DNA of 64,000 bases from positions 1 to 64,000 of the IMG/VR virus record IMGVR_UViG_3300028423_001110. The stretch is one strand, 5' to 3'. Positions 35,762-44,893 of this stretch are shown in pieces; position 1 is the stretch's first letter, and the number at the start of each line of letters is the position of its first letter. The position numbers and the translations under genes were made by a program. The notes beneath the pieces are model-generated. The model saw only the letters and a list, made by a program, of their open reading frames with translations, ran no database searches and was not told where the DNA came from. This DNA comes from a virus.

Positions 35762-36748
35762 ATGTCAGTAACGCCCAGTGATTCAATAACAGCATTACAG
35801 TTTAATAATCTACAAAGCAGAATTGAACAATTACTAGGCAACGGCTCTGGTGATTTTGGTTACGGACAATCAGTAACAAGTTCGCAAGTAACTGCAATTA
35901 CTGATCCTAACATTCCGAACGGTGACACAATTACAGCAAGTCAATTTAATTCATTAAGAACTGATTTAGAAACAGCATTTATACATCAAAATGGAACACC
36001 TTTGCCTATTAATACTTTTAATATAGGTGATATTATTGGTGCTGACGAATCAGGAACAGACTTAGATTTAAGTTCAACACCATATACTTTTATAAATTCT
36101 GACCAGTCGAAGGGTTTTAATGATCTGCTTTCTACAATGACTGACCTGGAAACTAATCGTTTTATTATTGCACCAAGTGAAAGAGAAGAACAGGTTCAAG
36201 CAACAGATGCACGAAATACCGATTGGTATGGTACTATTACCTCTGTTGTCACAGTTACGTTTGCAAATTTAGATGCAAGAAGGCATTTTTTTAATTCTGG
36301 GGGGTTAATTAAACTTACAGGTGATGTTGATTTATCTACTTCGACCGGAGACAGTTTATTTAGAGACCAAGGCTGGAGCGATCTAATAGAAAACCCAGGC
36401 GACATACAATTTGGATATAATTCCACTACTGTTTCAGGCAGTTCTTCGGGTATTACTTTTCCAGACGGAACCATAGGAAATTATCAACTAACTTCGAATT
36501 ATCAAACAATTTTTAGAAAAAATGCTAATTCAGGCATTTATTACGGAAATAGTTTTTGGACTATACAAGCAAAGGAAAACTCTTCAAATGTAATTGAATT
36601 CTTAGTAAGCCTAATTGCAACCGGGCCAGAAGGAGATATTATTGAAGACGTTACTGCAAATATTGGATTCGATTACACCGCTAGACGGTCGGCCGGTGAA
36701 GTTACAGTAGGCTATCCTTCTTTTTCTGTTATTAATTCGTTCGAATAA
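35762..36748 (+). CDS. Virion structural protein, last gene of tail block
   Basis: A 328-residue beta-rich protein with no recognised enzymatic motif. Its N-terminus carries two similar halves: DSITALQFNNLQSRIEQLLG and DTITASQFNSLRTDLETAF, separated by about 43 residues, so it likely arose by a short duplication. The middle part has ATDARNTDWYGTITSVVTVTF and ARRHFFNSGGLIKLTGDV. Proteins of this look occur beside fibres in marine T4-like phages and are annotated only as structural. A perfect late promoter supports virion expression. It closes the plus-strand tail block; the accessory island follows. Confidence 0.6.
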   Translation: MSVTPSDSITALQFNNLQSRIEQLLGNGSGDFGYGQSVTSSQVTAITDPNIPNGDTITASQFNSLRTDLETAFIHQNGTPLPINTFNIGDIIGADESGTDLDLSSTPYTFINSDQSKGFNDLLSTMTDLETNRFIIAPSEREEQVQATDARNTDWYGTITSVVTVTFANLDARRHFFNSGGLIKLTGDVDLSTSTGDSLFRDQGWSDLIENPGDIQFGYNSTTVSGSSSGITFPDGTIGNYQLTSNYQTIFRKNANSGIYYGNSFWTIQAKENSSNVIEFLVSLIATGPEGDIIEDVTANIGFDYTARRSAGEVTVGYPSFSVINSFE

Positions 36749-36776
36749 TTGACTTTATAACTGATCTGTGTATAAT
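36749..36776 (+). promoter_or_regulatory. Sigma70-like promoter at the start of the island
   Basis: TTGACT (36749-36754) and TATAAT (36771-36776) are separated by 16 bases, close to the host consensus. It drives the 118-residue gene and possibly the whole plus-strand run to 41704. Ribosome site TGGAG precedes the ATG at 36799. Confidence 0.75.
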
Positions 36777-36798
36777 TATAGTAATATGGAGTATTATT

Positions 36799-37155
36799 AT
36801 GGATGAACGTTTAGAAAAAGCTCTTGAATTTTCCAATTATATGGTTACTCTTAACAATCAAAAGAGAATTATCAAAGAACAATTTCGAGAAAACATTATT
36901 TTTTATTTTCAAGGCGGCCAATTTACAGTAAACAAAGAACTTATAACATTTGTTAATATGCTTGTAGAAAAAGAAAATACAGAAGATATTGTTTTAATTG
37001 ATGATAATGAAACACCGATTATGGTAGACGATCTTAAAAACTTTTTAGATAACATAATTAATTGTTATTTTTCTGCAGCAAATCAATATCATTCTGATTA
37101 TAAAATTCTTTCTGCTAGTCGGTCAATTGAAAAATTAGTTGATTATGAAAAGTAA
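36799..37155 (+). CDS. Small conserved phage protein, function unknown
   Basis: A 118-residue, largely helical, acidic protein. Segments ALEFSNYMVTLNNQKRIIKEQ, IIFYFQGGQFTVNKELITFVN and ILIDDNETPIMVDDLKNF-like (VLIDDNETPIMVDDLKNF) are visible, and proteins of this look recur in marine T4-like phages. There is no catalytic or DNA-binding motif. It has a strong host-type promoter of its own, so it is probably expressed early or middle, unlike the neighbouring tail genes. The following glycosyltransferase gene overlaps its end by 11 bases. Confidence 0.6.
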   Translation: MDERLEKALEFSNYMVTLNNQKRIIKEQFRENIIFYFQGGQFTVNKELITFVNMLVEKENTEDIVLIDDNETPIMVDDLKNFLDNIINCYFSAANQYHSDYKILSASRSIEKLVDYEK

Positions 37156-38032
37156 AGGTATTGTTTTATTTGCAAGAAATAATTCTCAAGTTGATTACAT
37201 TAAACAAGCTTATTTTTTAGCAAAAACAGCTAAAGAAATTTTAAAACTTCCTACAACTATTGTTACAGATAGTCCCGAGTTTTTAAGATTTGAATTTCCT
37301 GACTGGAAAAAAGTATTCGATAGTGTAGTATCAATGGTTTGGAAAGAAGAAGAACTTGCAGAAAATACAGTTCTTTTTAGGAATGAGTATCATAATTTAA
37401 AAGAATACCACGACGGGTCGCTTGTTTCTAAGAAACTTGACTGGAAAAATGAAATGAGAACAGTGGCATATGATGTTTCTCCTTACGACGAAACTCTGGT
37501 ATTAGATACCGACGTTGTTATCTGTAATGATATTTTTCTTAAATGTTTTGAACAAAAACACGATTTACTGCTATATAGTAATGCAACAGAACTTACAGAT
37601 ATCGACAGAGGCGACGAATTTAAAAGAATTTCAGACACATCAGTAAATTTCTACTGGGCTACGTGTATTTTCTTTAGAAAAACCAACAAAAATAAAATAT
37701 TTTTTGATCTAGTTAAACACATCCAAGAAAATTGGAAACATTATAACAATATTTTTCAAATAAATTCACCATATTATCGAAATGATTATGCTTTTTCTAT
37801 TGCTATTCATATAATGAACGGATATCAAACAGGTGATTTTGCAAAAGAAATGCCTGGAATTTTATATTTTGTGACAGACAGGAGTATATTATGGGAAATT
37901 GACAGTAAATCATTGTTAATTTTACTTGAAAAAGAGCACTTTGACGGTGAATATACATTAATAAGAACCAATTATGCCAATGTTCATGTGATGAACAAGT
38001 TTAGTTTAAATAGGTGCATCGATGAGCAATAA
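37145..38032 (+). CDS. GT-A-type glycosyltransferase (GT8-like)
   Basis: A nucleotide-sugar transferase of GT-A fold. I use the ATG at 37145, giving MKSKGIVLFARNN; a TTG two codons earlier is unlikely. The metal/nucleotide site is the DxD in ETLVLDTDVVI near residue 120. The upstream block YDVSPYDETLVLDTDV and the later NFYWATCIFFRK and NDYAFSIAIHI follow the order seen in glycogenin/LgtC-like enzymes. At 295 residues it has the usual length. It overlaps both neighbours slightly and is followed by a related transferase. Donor and acceptor are unknown. Confidence 0.65.
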   Translation: MKSKGIVLFARNNSQVDYIKQAYFLAKTAKEILKLPTTIVTDSPEFLRFEFPDWKKVFDSVVSMVWKEEELAENTVLFRNEYHNLKEYHDGSLVSKKLDWKNEMRTVAYDVSPYDETLVLDTDVVICNDIFLKCFEQKHDLLLYSNATELTDIDRGDEFKRISDTSVNFYWATCIFFRKTNKNKIFFDLVKHIQENWKHYNNIFQINSPYYRNDYAFSIAIHIMNGYQTGDFAKEMPGILYFVTDRSILWEIDSKSLLILLEKEHFDGEYTLIRTNYANVHVMNKFSLNRCIDEQ

Positions 38033-38852
38033 AGGATTTGTAATATTTGCGGAAGGACCTGACTATGTTGAGCAAGCATATTTGTGTGCTATGAGCATAA
38101 TTGCCTCAAATAACAGTTTTCCTGTTTCTTTAATTACTTCAGGAAATATAAAAGACAAGTATAAATGGGTTTTCCATAAAATTATCGAAATTCCTTGGTA
38201 TAAACCCGCAGTAACTCAATTAAAAACTGAAAATCGATGGAAAATTTATCATGCAAGTCCGTACGAACAAACAATTGTCTTAGATAGCGACACTTTAGTT
38301 CTCCAAAATTTAGATTATTTTTGGGATTTTTTGAAAAATTATAATTTGTACTTTCCGGCAAAGGTATTTACCTATCGAAAAGAAGTAATCGAAGATGATT
38401 ATTATAGAAAAGCATTTACAAATAATAATTTACCAAGCTTATATAATGCTATACACTATTTTAAAAAGGGATCTTTTGCTCATAATTTTTACAAGTGGGT
38501 AGAAATAGTTACAAATAACTGGGAGTTGTTTTATGGACGGTTTTGTTCTGAAAATTATCCAAAAGAACCCAGCATGGATATAACTGTTTCAATTGTTTCT
38601 AAGGTTTTAGACTGCGATACAGAAATTTCAAATCAAAAATTTGATTTACCCCAACTTGTTCATATGAAACCGTTGGTACAAAAATGGAAGAACCCGACTT
38701 CAAAGTGGCAAGATCGTGTAGGAACTTATTTAACACCTGATCTTAAGTTAAAAATTGGAAATCATCTACAGAACACAGTCTTTCATTATACCGAAAACGA
38801 TTTTGTTACTAAAAATATAATAGGAAAGTTCGAAAAATGTCTGAAAAAATGA
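38022..38852 (+). CDS. GT-A-type glycosyltransferase (GT8-like), second copy
   Basis: A 276-residue paralogue of the preceding gene. It begins SNKGFVIFAEGPDYVEQAYLC, parallel to the GIVLFARNNSQVDYIKQAYFL start of its neighbour, and carries the DxD in YEQTIVLDSDTLVL near residue 90. The C-terminal FHYTENDF is a His-containing end typical of GT8 enzymes. The start ATG at 38022 overlaps the previous stop. It forms with its neighbour a tandem pair, probably adding two different sugars to one acceptor or acting as a heteromer; both are guesses. Confidence 0.62.
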   Translation: MSNKGFVIFAEGPDYVEQAYLCAMSIIASNNSFPVSLITSGNIKDKYKWVFHKIIEIPWYKPAVTQLKTENRWKIYHASPYEQTIVLDSDTLVLQNLDYFWDFLKNYNLYFPAKVFTYRKEVIEDDYYRKAFTNNNLPSLYNAIHYFKKGSFAHNFYKWVEIVTNNWELFYGRFCSENYPKEPSMDITVSIVSKVLDCDTEISNQKFDLPQLVHMKPLVQKWKNPTSKWQDRVGTYLTPDLKLKIGNHLQNTVFHYTENDFVTKNIIGKFEKCLKK

Positions 38853-39412
38853 TGTACGTAATGTTTGAAGAAGGTTCTGGAAAGATAACAGGCATTACTC
38901 CGCGAAAAGACGTAAAGAACAGTATTCCTCTGCCTTTATCGAAGGCTATTGGGTTTTTAGAAGGAACCGAACGACGAAAAAATTATAGAGTAGAATATAA
39001 TCCTAAAGTTAAAAACCTAGAACTAGTTAACATTAGACAAGAACGATTTGATGGTAGATCGGTTAGCGATTTTATATACGAAATTCCAGAAGAAAGCGTT
39101 GAAAATGTTGATATAATGATAGAACAAGACATTTTACAAAAATGCTGGAGAATCAAGATCGGTCATAATCTTAAAAAAAATTTAAAAAATAAAGGAGTAA
39201 ATTTATCCAGTGTTTTGAGTTTTTCTATTACTGAAAAGCACGATCCTAATATTCTTTTTAAAACTTTAGATGTTAATTTTTCAAAACTTATGAAAAAAAA
39301 CTACGAAATTTTTCCTTTCGAATCAGAATTCGAATTTTGCGATATTCCAATAAGTATTTTTACTGCTAGAAAGTTTGATACATATCAATTTAAAAGGATT
39401 TTTAATGAATAA
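38837..39412 (+). CDS. Conserved marine-phage hypothetical protein
   Basis: A 191-residue protein beginning MSEKMMYVMFEEGSGKITGIT. Stretches such as ITGITPRKDVKNSI, KNYRVEYNPKVKNLELVNI and FTARKFDTYQFKRIF resemble a protein I recall from several marine myoviruses, always without function. The look is beta-rich with no catalytic signature. It is translationally coupled on both sides (15-base overlap with the transferase before, 8 bases with the next). Since it sits between glycosyltransferase genes it may be an accessory or structural partner of them. Confidence 0.55.
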   Translation: MSEKMMYVMFEEGSGKITGITPRKDVKNSIPLPLSKAIGFLEGTERRKNYRVEYNPKVKNLELVNIRQERFDGRSVSDFIYEIPEESVENVDIMIEQDILQKCWRIKIGHNLKKNLKNKGVNLSSVLSFSITEKHDPNILFKTLDVNFSKLMKKNYEIFPFESEFEFCDIPISIFTARKFDTYQFKRIFNE

Positions 39413-40307
39413 TACGATAAAAATAGTCGAACAAGATATAATATTTTTATCATACGACGAGCCAAATGCTGAAAAAAATTTTGCAGACCTTTGCCAAAAA
39501 ATTCCTTGGGCAAAAAGAGTTCATGGAGTAAAAGGATCAGACGCTGCACATAAAGCCTGTGCAGATTTATCTGAAACAGAGAATTTTGTTACAGTCGACG
39601 GCGATAATGTAATTGATCCAGATTTTCTTAACTTAAAAATTGACGTAGATGAACTTGGGTTAACAAAAGAACATGTATTTTCTTGGTGCGGAAAGATACA
39701 CGTGAATGGGTTAATGTACGGCAACGGCGGCCTTAAATTATGGAACAAAGATTTTGTAACAAACATGAAAACCCATGAAAATTCAGATAAAAATGACACA
39801 CCGAGTTTAGTTGAATTTTGTTTTGATAACAGATACTATCAATTTAATGAAAATTATTCTACTTCATTTACAAACGAGTCTCCTTTTCAAGCTTGGAGAG
39901 CGGGCTTTAGAGAAGGGGTAAAAATGAGCCTCGATCAAGGGAAAAAAGTAAGTTATATTAACTCAATTTGGTGGCAGAATTACGAACGTCTTCTTATTTG
40001 GTCTTCGATAGGTGCAGACGTAAAAAATGGCTTATGGAGCATTTATGGCGCTAGAGAAGGTTGTTATCTCACAAATTGCACAGACTGGGATTACACACAA
40101 GTACGAGATTTTGAATATTTAACAGAAAAATGGAACGAAAATTACCCAAAAATTTCTGAATCAGAGCTAAGAGATAAAATCGAAAGCGTGGGAGAAAAGC
40201 TTTCTAAAGAACTAAATTTAAATATCGAAACACTTACAGAAAAAGGTAGTAAATTTTTTAAAAAAGTTTATCATAATACACCTAGAATAATAAAGGCAGC
40301 AAAATGA
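39405..40307 (+). CDS. Putative GT-A-like transferase with VDGD motif
   Basis: I start at the ATG at 39405 (MNNTIKIVEQ), preceded by AAAAGGA; an upstream in-frame ATG at 39375 lies inside the previous gene. The 300-residue protein reads IIFLSYDEPNAEKNF, then AKRVHGVKGSDAAHKAC, then FVTVDGDNVID, a nucleotide-sugar-binding order with the acidic VDGD near residue 67 replacing the classic DxD. YGNGGLKLW and SPFQAWRAGFREGVK follow. The same domain forms the C-terminal 226 residues of the protein at 49975-51858. This looks like a small transferase family common in marine phages; the reaction is not known. Confidence 0.55.
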   Translation: MNNTIKIVEQDIIFLSYDEPNAEKNFADLCQKIPWAKRVHGVKGSDAAHKACADLSETENFVTVDGDNVIDPDFLNLKIDVDELGLTKEHVFSWCGKIHVNGLMYGNGGLKLWNKDFVTNMKTHENSDKNDTPSLVEFCFDNRYYQFNENYSTSFTNESPFQAWRAGFREGVKMSLDQGKKVSYINSIWWQNYERLLIWSSIGADVKNGLWSIYGAREGCYLTNCTDWDYTQVRDFEYLTEKWNENYPKISESELRDKIESVGEKLSKELNLNIETLTEKGSKFFKKVYHNTPRIIKAAK

Positions 40308-41704
40308 ATCAAGAATTAGAAAGAATTAAACAAGTTATGCCGATTACCGATTCTGAGATTTCTCCGACATTTTGTATGGCAAAATGGCATCATACTACAA
40401 TATATTTGCAAACAGGAGAAACTCATAGTTGTTATCATCCTTCTCCTCATGAAATACCATTAGAAGAAATTAAAGAAAATCCGTCGGCGCTGCATAATAC
40501 TAAAGAGAAAAAAATCGAAAGGCAGAAAATGCTCGACGGAAAGCAGCCGTCTGGTTGTAATTACTGTTGGAAGATTGAAGCAATGGGAAAAGATTATGTT
40601 TCAGATCGACATATTAAAACTGCTTCGATTTATACGCCAGAAAGATTAGACGAAATCAAGAATGGCGGAGCTGAATATAATATTAATCCAGAATATATTG
40701 AAATATCGTTTTCAAATGAGTGCAATTTTAAATGCGGGTATTGCCATCCTAAGGCCAGTTCTCGTTATTGGAAAGAAATCGATAGCAAAGGACCATATAA
40801 AGAATCAACAGAACACAGATTAGATATTGATTGGTTTAAAGTTTATCACAGAGAAGAAGAAAATCCCTATGTAAAAGCATGGTGGGAATGGTGGCCTGAA
40901 GTTTCAAAAACTCTTAATATTCTTCGTATTACAGGCGGCGAACCCCTTATGCATAAAAGCACTTGGGACTTATTTGATAGATTAGAAGAAGATCCCAAGC
41001 CTCATATTCAGATTGAAATAAATTCTAATCTTGGTGTAAAGACAAAACTTGTTGAAAAATTAGTAGAAAGAATAAATCATTTAAAGAATACTGGAAAAAT
41101 TAAGAGTTTTAAACTTTATACATCAATTGATACTTGGACTAACAGAGCCGAGTATGCAAGGCACGGGCTTGATTTAAATTTATGGGAAAAAAATCTAGAT
41201 TATTATCTTACAAAAACTAACATGCCTGTTACATTTATGATTACCTTTAATATTTTCTGTGTTACAAGTTTTAACACATTATTAGAGAAAATTTTAGAAT
41301 GGAGAAAAAAATATAATACGGATAAAAATCAAGGTCAGTGGCAGCTAGTAAGATTTGATACTCCTCACCTAAAAGAACCTACAATATTTGATATGAATAT
41401 TTTACCAAAAGAAGAATTCATGCCATATATGCATTCGCATCTAGATTTTATCCAAAAAAATGTTGATAATTCCGATAGAACAAAATTTACTGATCTTGAA
41501 TATGAAAAATTTAAAAGAGTTGTAGATTACATGGATTCAACACACTACAGTGAAAATAAACTTACTATCGCTAGAAAGAACTTTAATGCATGGTTTTCAG
41601 AGCACGATAAAAGAAGGAATACTTGTCTTACTGACACGTTTCCTGAATTAAAACCATTTTGGAATCTCTGTGCAGATCTTAATCAAAAAGAGCGTGTGGA
41701 ATAG
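40304..41704 (+). CDS. Radical SAM protein with N-terminal twitch-type cysteine cluster
   Basis: Radical SAM enzymes use a 4Fe-4S cluster and SAM to start radical chemistry. The canonical CxxxCxxC is CNFKCGYC at residues 140-147, followed by the SAM-binding GGEP in RITGGEPLMHK. Unusually, cysteines that suggest an additional iron-sulfur site come first: FCMAKWHH (C24), HSCYHP (C43), GCNYCWK (C85, C88). This arrangement is known from twitch-domain radical SAM proteins in marine phages and sugar clusters. At 466 residues it is full length. ATGA overlap with the previous gene implies coupling. The 3' end overlaps the convergent SGNH gene by 26 bases. The substrate is unknown; sugar or peptide modification is likely from context. 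Confidence 0.82.
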   Translation: MNQELERIKQVMPITDSEISPTFCMAKWHHTTIYLQTGETHSCYHPSPHEIPLEEIKENPSALHNTKEKKIERQKMLDGKQPSGCNYCWKIEAMGKDYVSDRHIKTASIYTPERLDEIKNGGAEYNINPEYIEISFSNECNFKCGYCHPKASSRYWKEIDSKGPYKESTEHRLDIDWFKVYHREEENPYVKAWWEWWPEVSKTLNILRITGGEPLMHKSTWDLFDRLEEDPKPHIQIEINSNLGVKTKLVEKLVERINHLKNTGKIKSFKLYTSIDTWTNRAEYARHGLDLNLWEKNLDYYLTKTNMPVTFMITFNIFCVTSFNTLLEKILEWRKKYNTDKNQGQWQLVRFDTPHLKEPTIFDMNILPKEEFMPYMHSHLDFIQKNVDNSDRTKFTDLEYEKFKRVVDYMDSTHYSENKLTIARKNFNAWFSEHDKRRNTCLTDTFPELKPFWNLCADLNQKERVE

Positions 41705-42527
41705 GTTCGCCAGGATTAAATTTATAATTTTTTATCATTTGATCAACCCAATCGTTAGGAAAATCATGTAAGCCGTGAGGTTTGGAAGTTTTTGTATACT
41801 CGTGTTGCACATATTCTTTCCAGTCGTTGTATAAATGCCTTACTGCAGTTTTTGTTTTAATAGAAATCCACGGTGCAATGGTTTTTTCTAGATATCTTAG
41901 GTGTTCAAAAAGGGTTGGATGCCCGTCTGAATAGTTAGGATGTATTTCTTTCCAGTCTCTTTTCCATTTGTTTTTCATATCACCGTTCCATAAAACATCA
42001 TAAAAACTAGGCGTCATATACGATAATGTATCTTCATATAGGTTTGTAATTCTTTTAATTTTTTTATCAATTTTAGACTTGGTTTCCCACTGATTTAGTG
42101 TTTTTTTAATATCGCACATTTGTAAAAAGTAAAAATTTGCTCCTTTATGCTCTAACAAATTTTTTACAAAATGCATATAAGAAAAATCTCTAAGAGAAAA
42201 GTGTATTTCGTTTGCATAATTTTCTACAAAACTATGATCATAAACTGGTTGAGAATATATATTACCAGGAGTAACCCAACTGTTATCTATCCATCTATCT
42301 TCTCGAGAAATATTTGTCCAACAAACAATAATTAAATCTTTACTATTAAAATTAAAATATGAATCTGCTTGAGATATCATATTAGAAATATAAGTATTAC
42401 CTGCTCCGCTTTTACCTAGATTGTAAAATTCACAATCAAGGTCTGCTCCTAAAATATTCGCCCAGGTGCCCCATTTATAGTTTGTAAAAGAGCATCCGAA
42501 TGCGAAAAATCGATTTATGTCTTGCAT
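41679..42527 (-). CDS. SGNH/GDSL-type hydrolase-like protein
   Basis: A 282-residue protein with the family's start block FAFGCSFTNY (nucleophile Ser near residue 13) and the C-terminal SDGHPTLFEHLRYL, giving the Asp-x-His pair expected of block V. The Gly/Asn oxyanion blocks (NLGKSGAGNTYI) are also visible. Such enzymes deacetylate or transacetylate glycans and lipids. It is the last gene of a minus-strand operon that begins with the aminotransferase at 46911. A second SGNH-like gene lies at 49181, in the opposite orientation. No signal peptide, so it likely acts inside the infected cell. Confidence 0.65.
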   Translation of the reverse strand: MQDINRFFAFGCSFTNYKWGTWANILGADLDCEFYNLGKSGAGNTYISNMISQADSYFNFNSKDLIIVCWTNISREDRWIDNSWVTPGNIYSQPVYDHSFVENYANEIHFSLRDFSYMHFVKNLLEHKGANFYFLQMCDIKKTLNQWETKSKIDKKIKRITNLYEDTLSYMTPSFYDVLWNGDMKNKWKRDWKEIHPNYSDGHPTLFEHLRYLEKTIAPWISIKTKTAVRHLYNDWKEYVQHEYTKTSKPHGLHDFPNDWVDQMIKNYKFNPGEPIPHALFD

Positions 42528-42543
42528 TTTTTAACTTTTAAAC

Positions 42544-43722
42544 TTAGATATTAAGTAACTGCTTTTCTAGTTTTTTTATTGATTTTTTATCAGACGAAGT
42601 TGACATAAGAACTTTGTAATTATGTATAAGTTTTTCTTTCAATTGCCACCTCCACCTTATTTTTTCGTCTCGAGTCATTTTATTTAGAATACTAACGGTA
42701 TTGGATATGTTTGTTAATAACGCTGAATATCTGTCTGCAGGATCTTCGATAGTATCAAAACTATAATCAAATATTTCGTCGTATAACTGATAACCATATT
42801 CTTGCAATCTTTTATTACAATGCTGCTGTCCCCAAATTAGAAAAGGTTGCATATGGGCAATTGGTCTAAATGTTTTCTCAGAGAAAAATAAACAATGTCC
42901 GTTACAATTATCAGTTTCGGTTTCGTTTACAATCTGAAATAAAGTTCTATAATGCAAGTGACTATGTATTTTAAGAGCATGATTTGTAACAAAATCTTCA
43001 GTGTCGGCAATCAGCGGAAGAGTTTCGCTCCATTCTAATAATTTTGTTACAGACAATTTGTAGGTTTTTCTTAAAGACTCCAATTCAAAAGGTGTCATCT
43101 TATCATGACTTAAAATTCCTTTTGATAATAGATTGTTTTCCCAAAGTTTATAACAAGCATATGATCTATCTCGTCTATTTTTTCGACTTAGGCTTAGAAA
43201 ATATTTTGTTTTAAAATACCGAAAATTTTCTTTTTTTGTGTTTTTAAAAACAATTTCAGGACAGGAATCTTTGAAATGATTTTCGATCATGTGTGTTAGA
43301 GCAAATTTAAAATGCATAAAAACATAAACATTCAAACTTTGTTTAATTTTATTTTTCTTATTATATATTTTTATATTTTTATAATCCATAACATTACTAG
43401 AAACAAACAAAACTTTTTTTGGCGAAACATTATATTTCTCGCAGTTGTAATATAACATACTAAAAAAATTTTTATTAAATGGACAATATCCCTCTACACT
43501 AACATCAAACAAAAAAAAGACATGTGAATTATTTTTGATAGAATCTAATGCATTCTTTGTTAAATAGCAAAAAATGTCTGTATCAGAACTATAAGGTACA
43601 TATTCAAATTTTGCATGCACAAAGGAAATTCCAGACTCTTGTAAAGTTTGTTTAAAGAATACAGAAAAATTACTATCAGGAATTTGTTTTATTAGTTTGT
43701 TTGTTATTATTTGTTCTTCCAT
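42544..43722 (-). CDS. Putative glycosyltransferase of the SEKTFRP family
   Basis: A 392-residue protein, closest relative in the window of the one at 3068-4303. Shared features are FLFDVSVEGYCPF, LYYNCEKYNVSPKKV, YFLSLSRKNRRDRS, IVNETETDN, FFSEKTFRPIAHMQPFLIWG and LYDEIFDYSFD. The arrangement suggests a GT-B-like transferase with donor-site residues in the SEKTFRP block, an inference. It sits in the minus-strand operon behind a more distant family member, overlapping it by 47 bases. The two nearly equal proteins, 40 kb apart, suggest movement or duplication of whole cassettes within the genome. Confidence 0.5.
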   Translation of the reverse strand: MEEQIITNKLIKQIPDSNFSVFFKQTLQESGISFVHAKFEYVPYSSDTDIFCYLTKNALDSIKNNSHVFFLFDVSVEGYCPFNKNFFSMLYYNCEKYNVSPKKVLFVSSNVMDYKNIKIYNKKNKIKQSLNVYVFMHFKFALTHMIENHFKDSCPEIVFKNTKKENFRYFKTKYFLSLSRKNRRDRSYACYKLWENNLLSKGILSHDKMTPFELESLRKTYKLSVTKLLEWSETLPLIADTEDFVTNHALKIHSHLHYRTLFQIVNETETDNCNGHCLFFSEKTFRPIAHMQPFLIWGQQHCNKRLQEYGYQLYDEIFDYSFDTIEDPADRYSALLTNISNTVSILNKMTRDEKIRWRWQLKEKLIHNYKVLMSTSSDKKSIKKLEKQLLNI

Positions 43723-44893
43723 AAATTGTTTTATTCCTGTAAGGTAAGGTTTTTAGAATTTTAGAATTATGTTCTAAAATAGGCTGCATATCTTTATACA
43801 TTAATTCTAAATCTTGTATTTTTAAGCTTCCAATATAGTCTATTATTTCAAAAATTTGTGTTAATCTTTTTTCATGATTAATTTCAGTATCATAACTTTC
43901 GTCCCAAAATTTAGAAAAGGTCTTAAATCCGACTTTTTTAATATATTCTAATGTAAAAGGAGGACCAGCAATAACAAAAGGTGTTTTAAAAGCAACAGCA
44001 TCTAGAGTCTTTTCGCTGTAATTTGCACTAGGTTGTGCAAAGCGTGTTTCATTTACAATACAGCAAAATATTTGATTCATTTTTTCGATCCAACTTTGCG
44101 TTAAAATTCCGGTAAATTGAGGTACATCAGGTCGATAAAAAGCATATACGTCTTTTATGTTAATTGATTCTTGAATATCTATATAGTAGTTGTTTTCGTT
44201 TAATAAACTATTACCTTTTTCTAACATTTCTTTTTTGGGAAGATTATCTAACCATGATATATCGTTTAGAGTTAATAACGGAGATTTATAGAACCAACTA
44301 TAATGACCTTCAAAGTTAGCTAAGTAGCTCATAACTAAATGCCTATGCAGAGTATAACGAGCATTTGCACATAAAAAAGGTTTTTTTAGATCTTTTTGTA
44401 TCTCTTGATCATTGACTTTTCGTCCGTCTGTTACACTACTTACATATATATCTCGTGTTTTAAGAACACAATTTGTGTATAAAGAATGAAAATGTTCAGG
44501 TACATTATAATCACATAAATTTACTTCAAAAAAACATCCAACTTCTTCTGCAAAATTCTGAATAGAATCAAGTTCGTCTGCTCTTAAAGAAGGATCATTA
44601 TTAAAAATATGACTAAATTCACTATAATAACCTAGATTTTTTCTATTGTTTAACGAATAAGATATTGGTTCATATAAAAAAAATTCTATTTTTTGATTTT
44701 TAAGTTGTTTTTTTATTTTTGGATCCCGCAAAAATCTTGAAAAGTTTATTTTGTTTGTTCCTGTAAATAAAAAAACAGGCTCTTTTATTTTAGACAAAAA
44801 AGTTTCAAAAAACGTTAATTTATATGTATTAATTCTTTTGGGAGATTCTTTAGTTGGAATGTTTTTCCAAAATAATCCATGCATATTATTCAT
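43676..44893 (-). CDS. Putative glycosyltransferase, distant SEKTFRP-family member
   Basis: A 405-residue protein. The C-terminal third has the family pattern IVNETRFAQPSANYSEKTLDAV, TPFVIAGPPFTLEYIKKVGF and FSKFWDESYD. The N-terminal half differs from the other members (VFLFTGTNKINFSRFLRDP) and may bind another acceptor. The last residues are Asn/Thr/Lys-rich. It overlaps the 150-residue gene upstream by 8 bases and the next transferase by 47 bases, so all belong to one transcript. The enzymatic role is inferred from this context and the shared block only. Confidence 0.45.
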   Translation of the reverse strand: MNNMHGLFWKNIPTKESPKRINTYKLTFFETFLSKIKEPVFLFTGTNKINFSRFLRDPKIKKQLKNQKIEFFLYEPISYSLNNRKNLGYYSEFSHIFNNDPSLRADELDSIQNFAEEVGCFFEVNLCDYNVPEHFHSLYTNCVLKTRDIYVSSVTDGRKVNDQEIQKDLKKPFLCANARYTLHRHLVMSYLANFEGHYSWFYKSPLLTLNDISWLDNLPKKEMLEKGNSLLNENNYYIDIQESINIKDVYAFYRPDVPQFTGILTQSWIEKMNQIFCCIVNETRFAQPSANYSEKTLDAVAFKTPFVIAGPPFTLEYIKKVGFKTFSKFWDESYDTEINHEKRLTQIFEIIDYIGSLKIQDLELMYKDMQPILEHNSKILKTLPYRNKTIYGRTNNNKQTNKTNS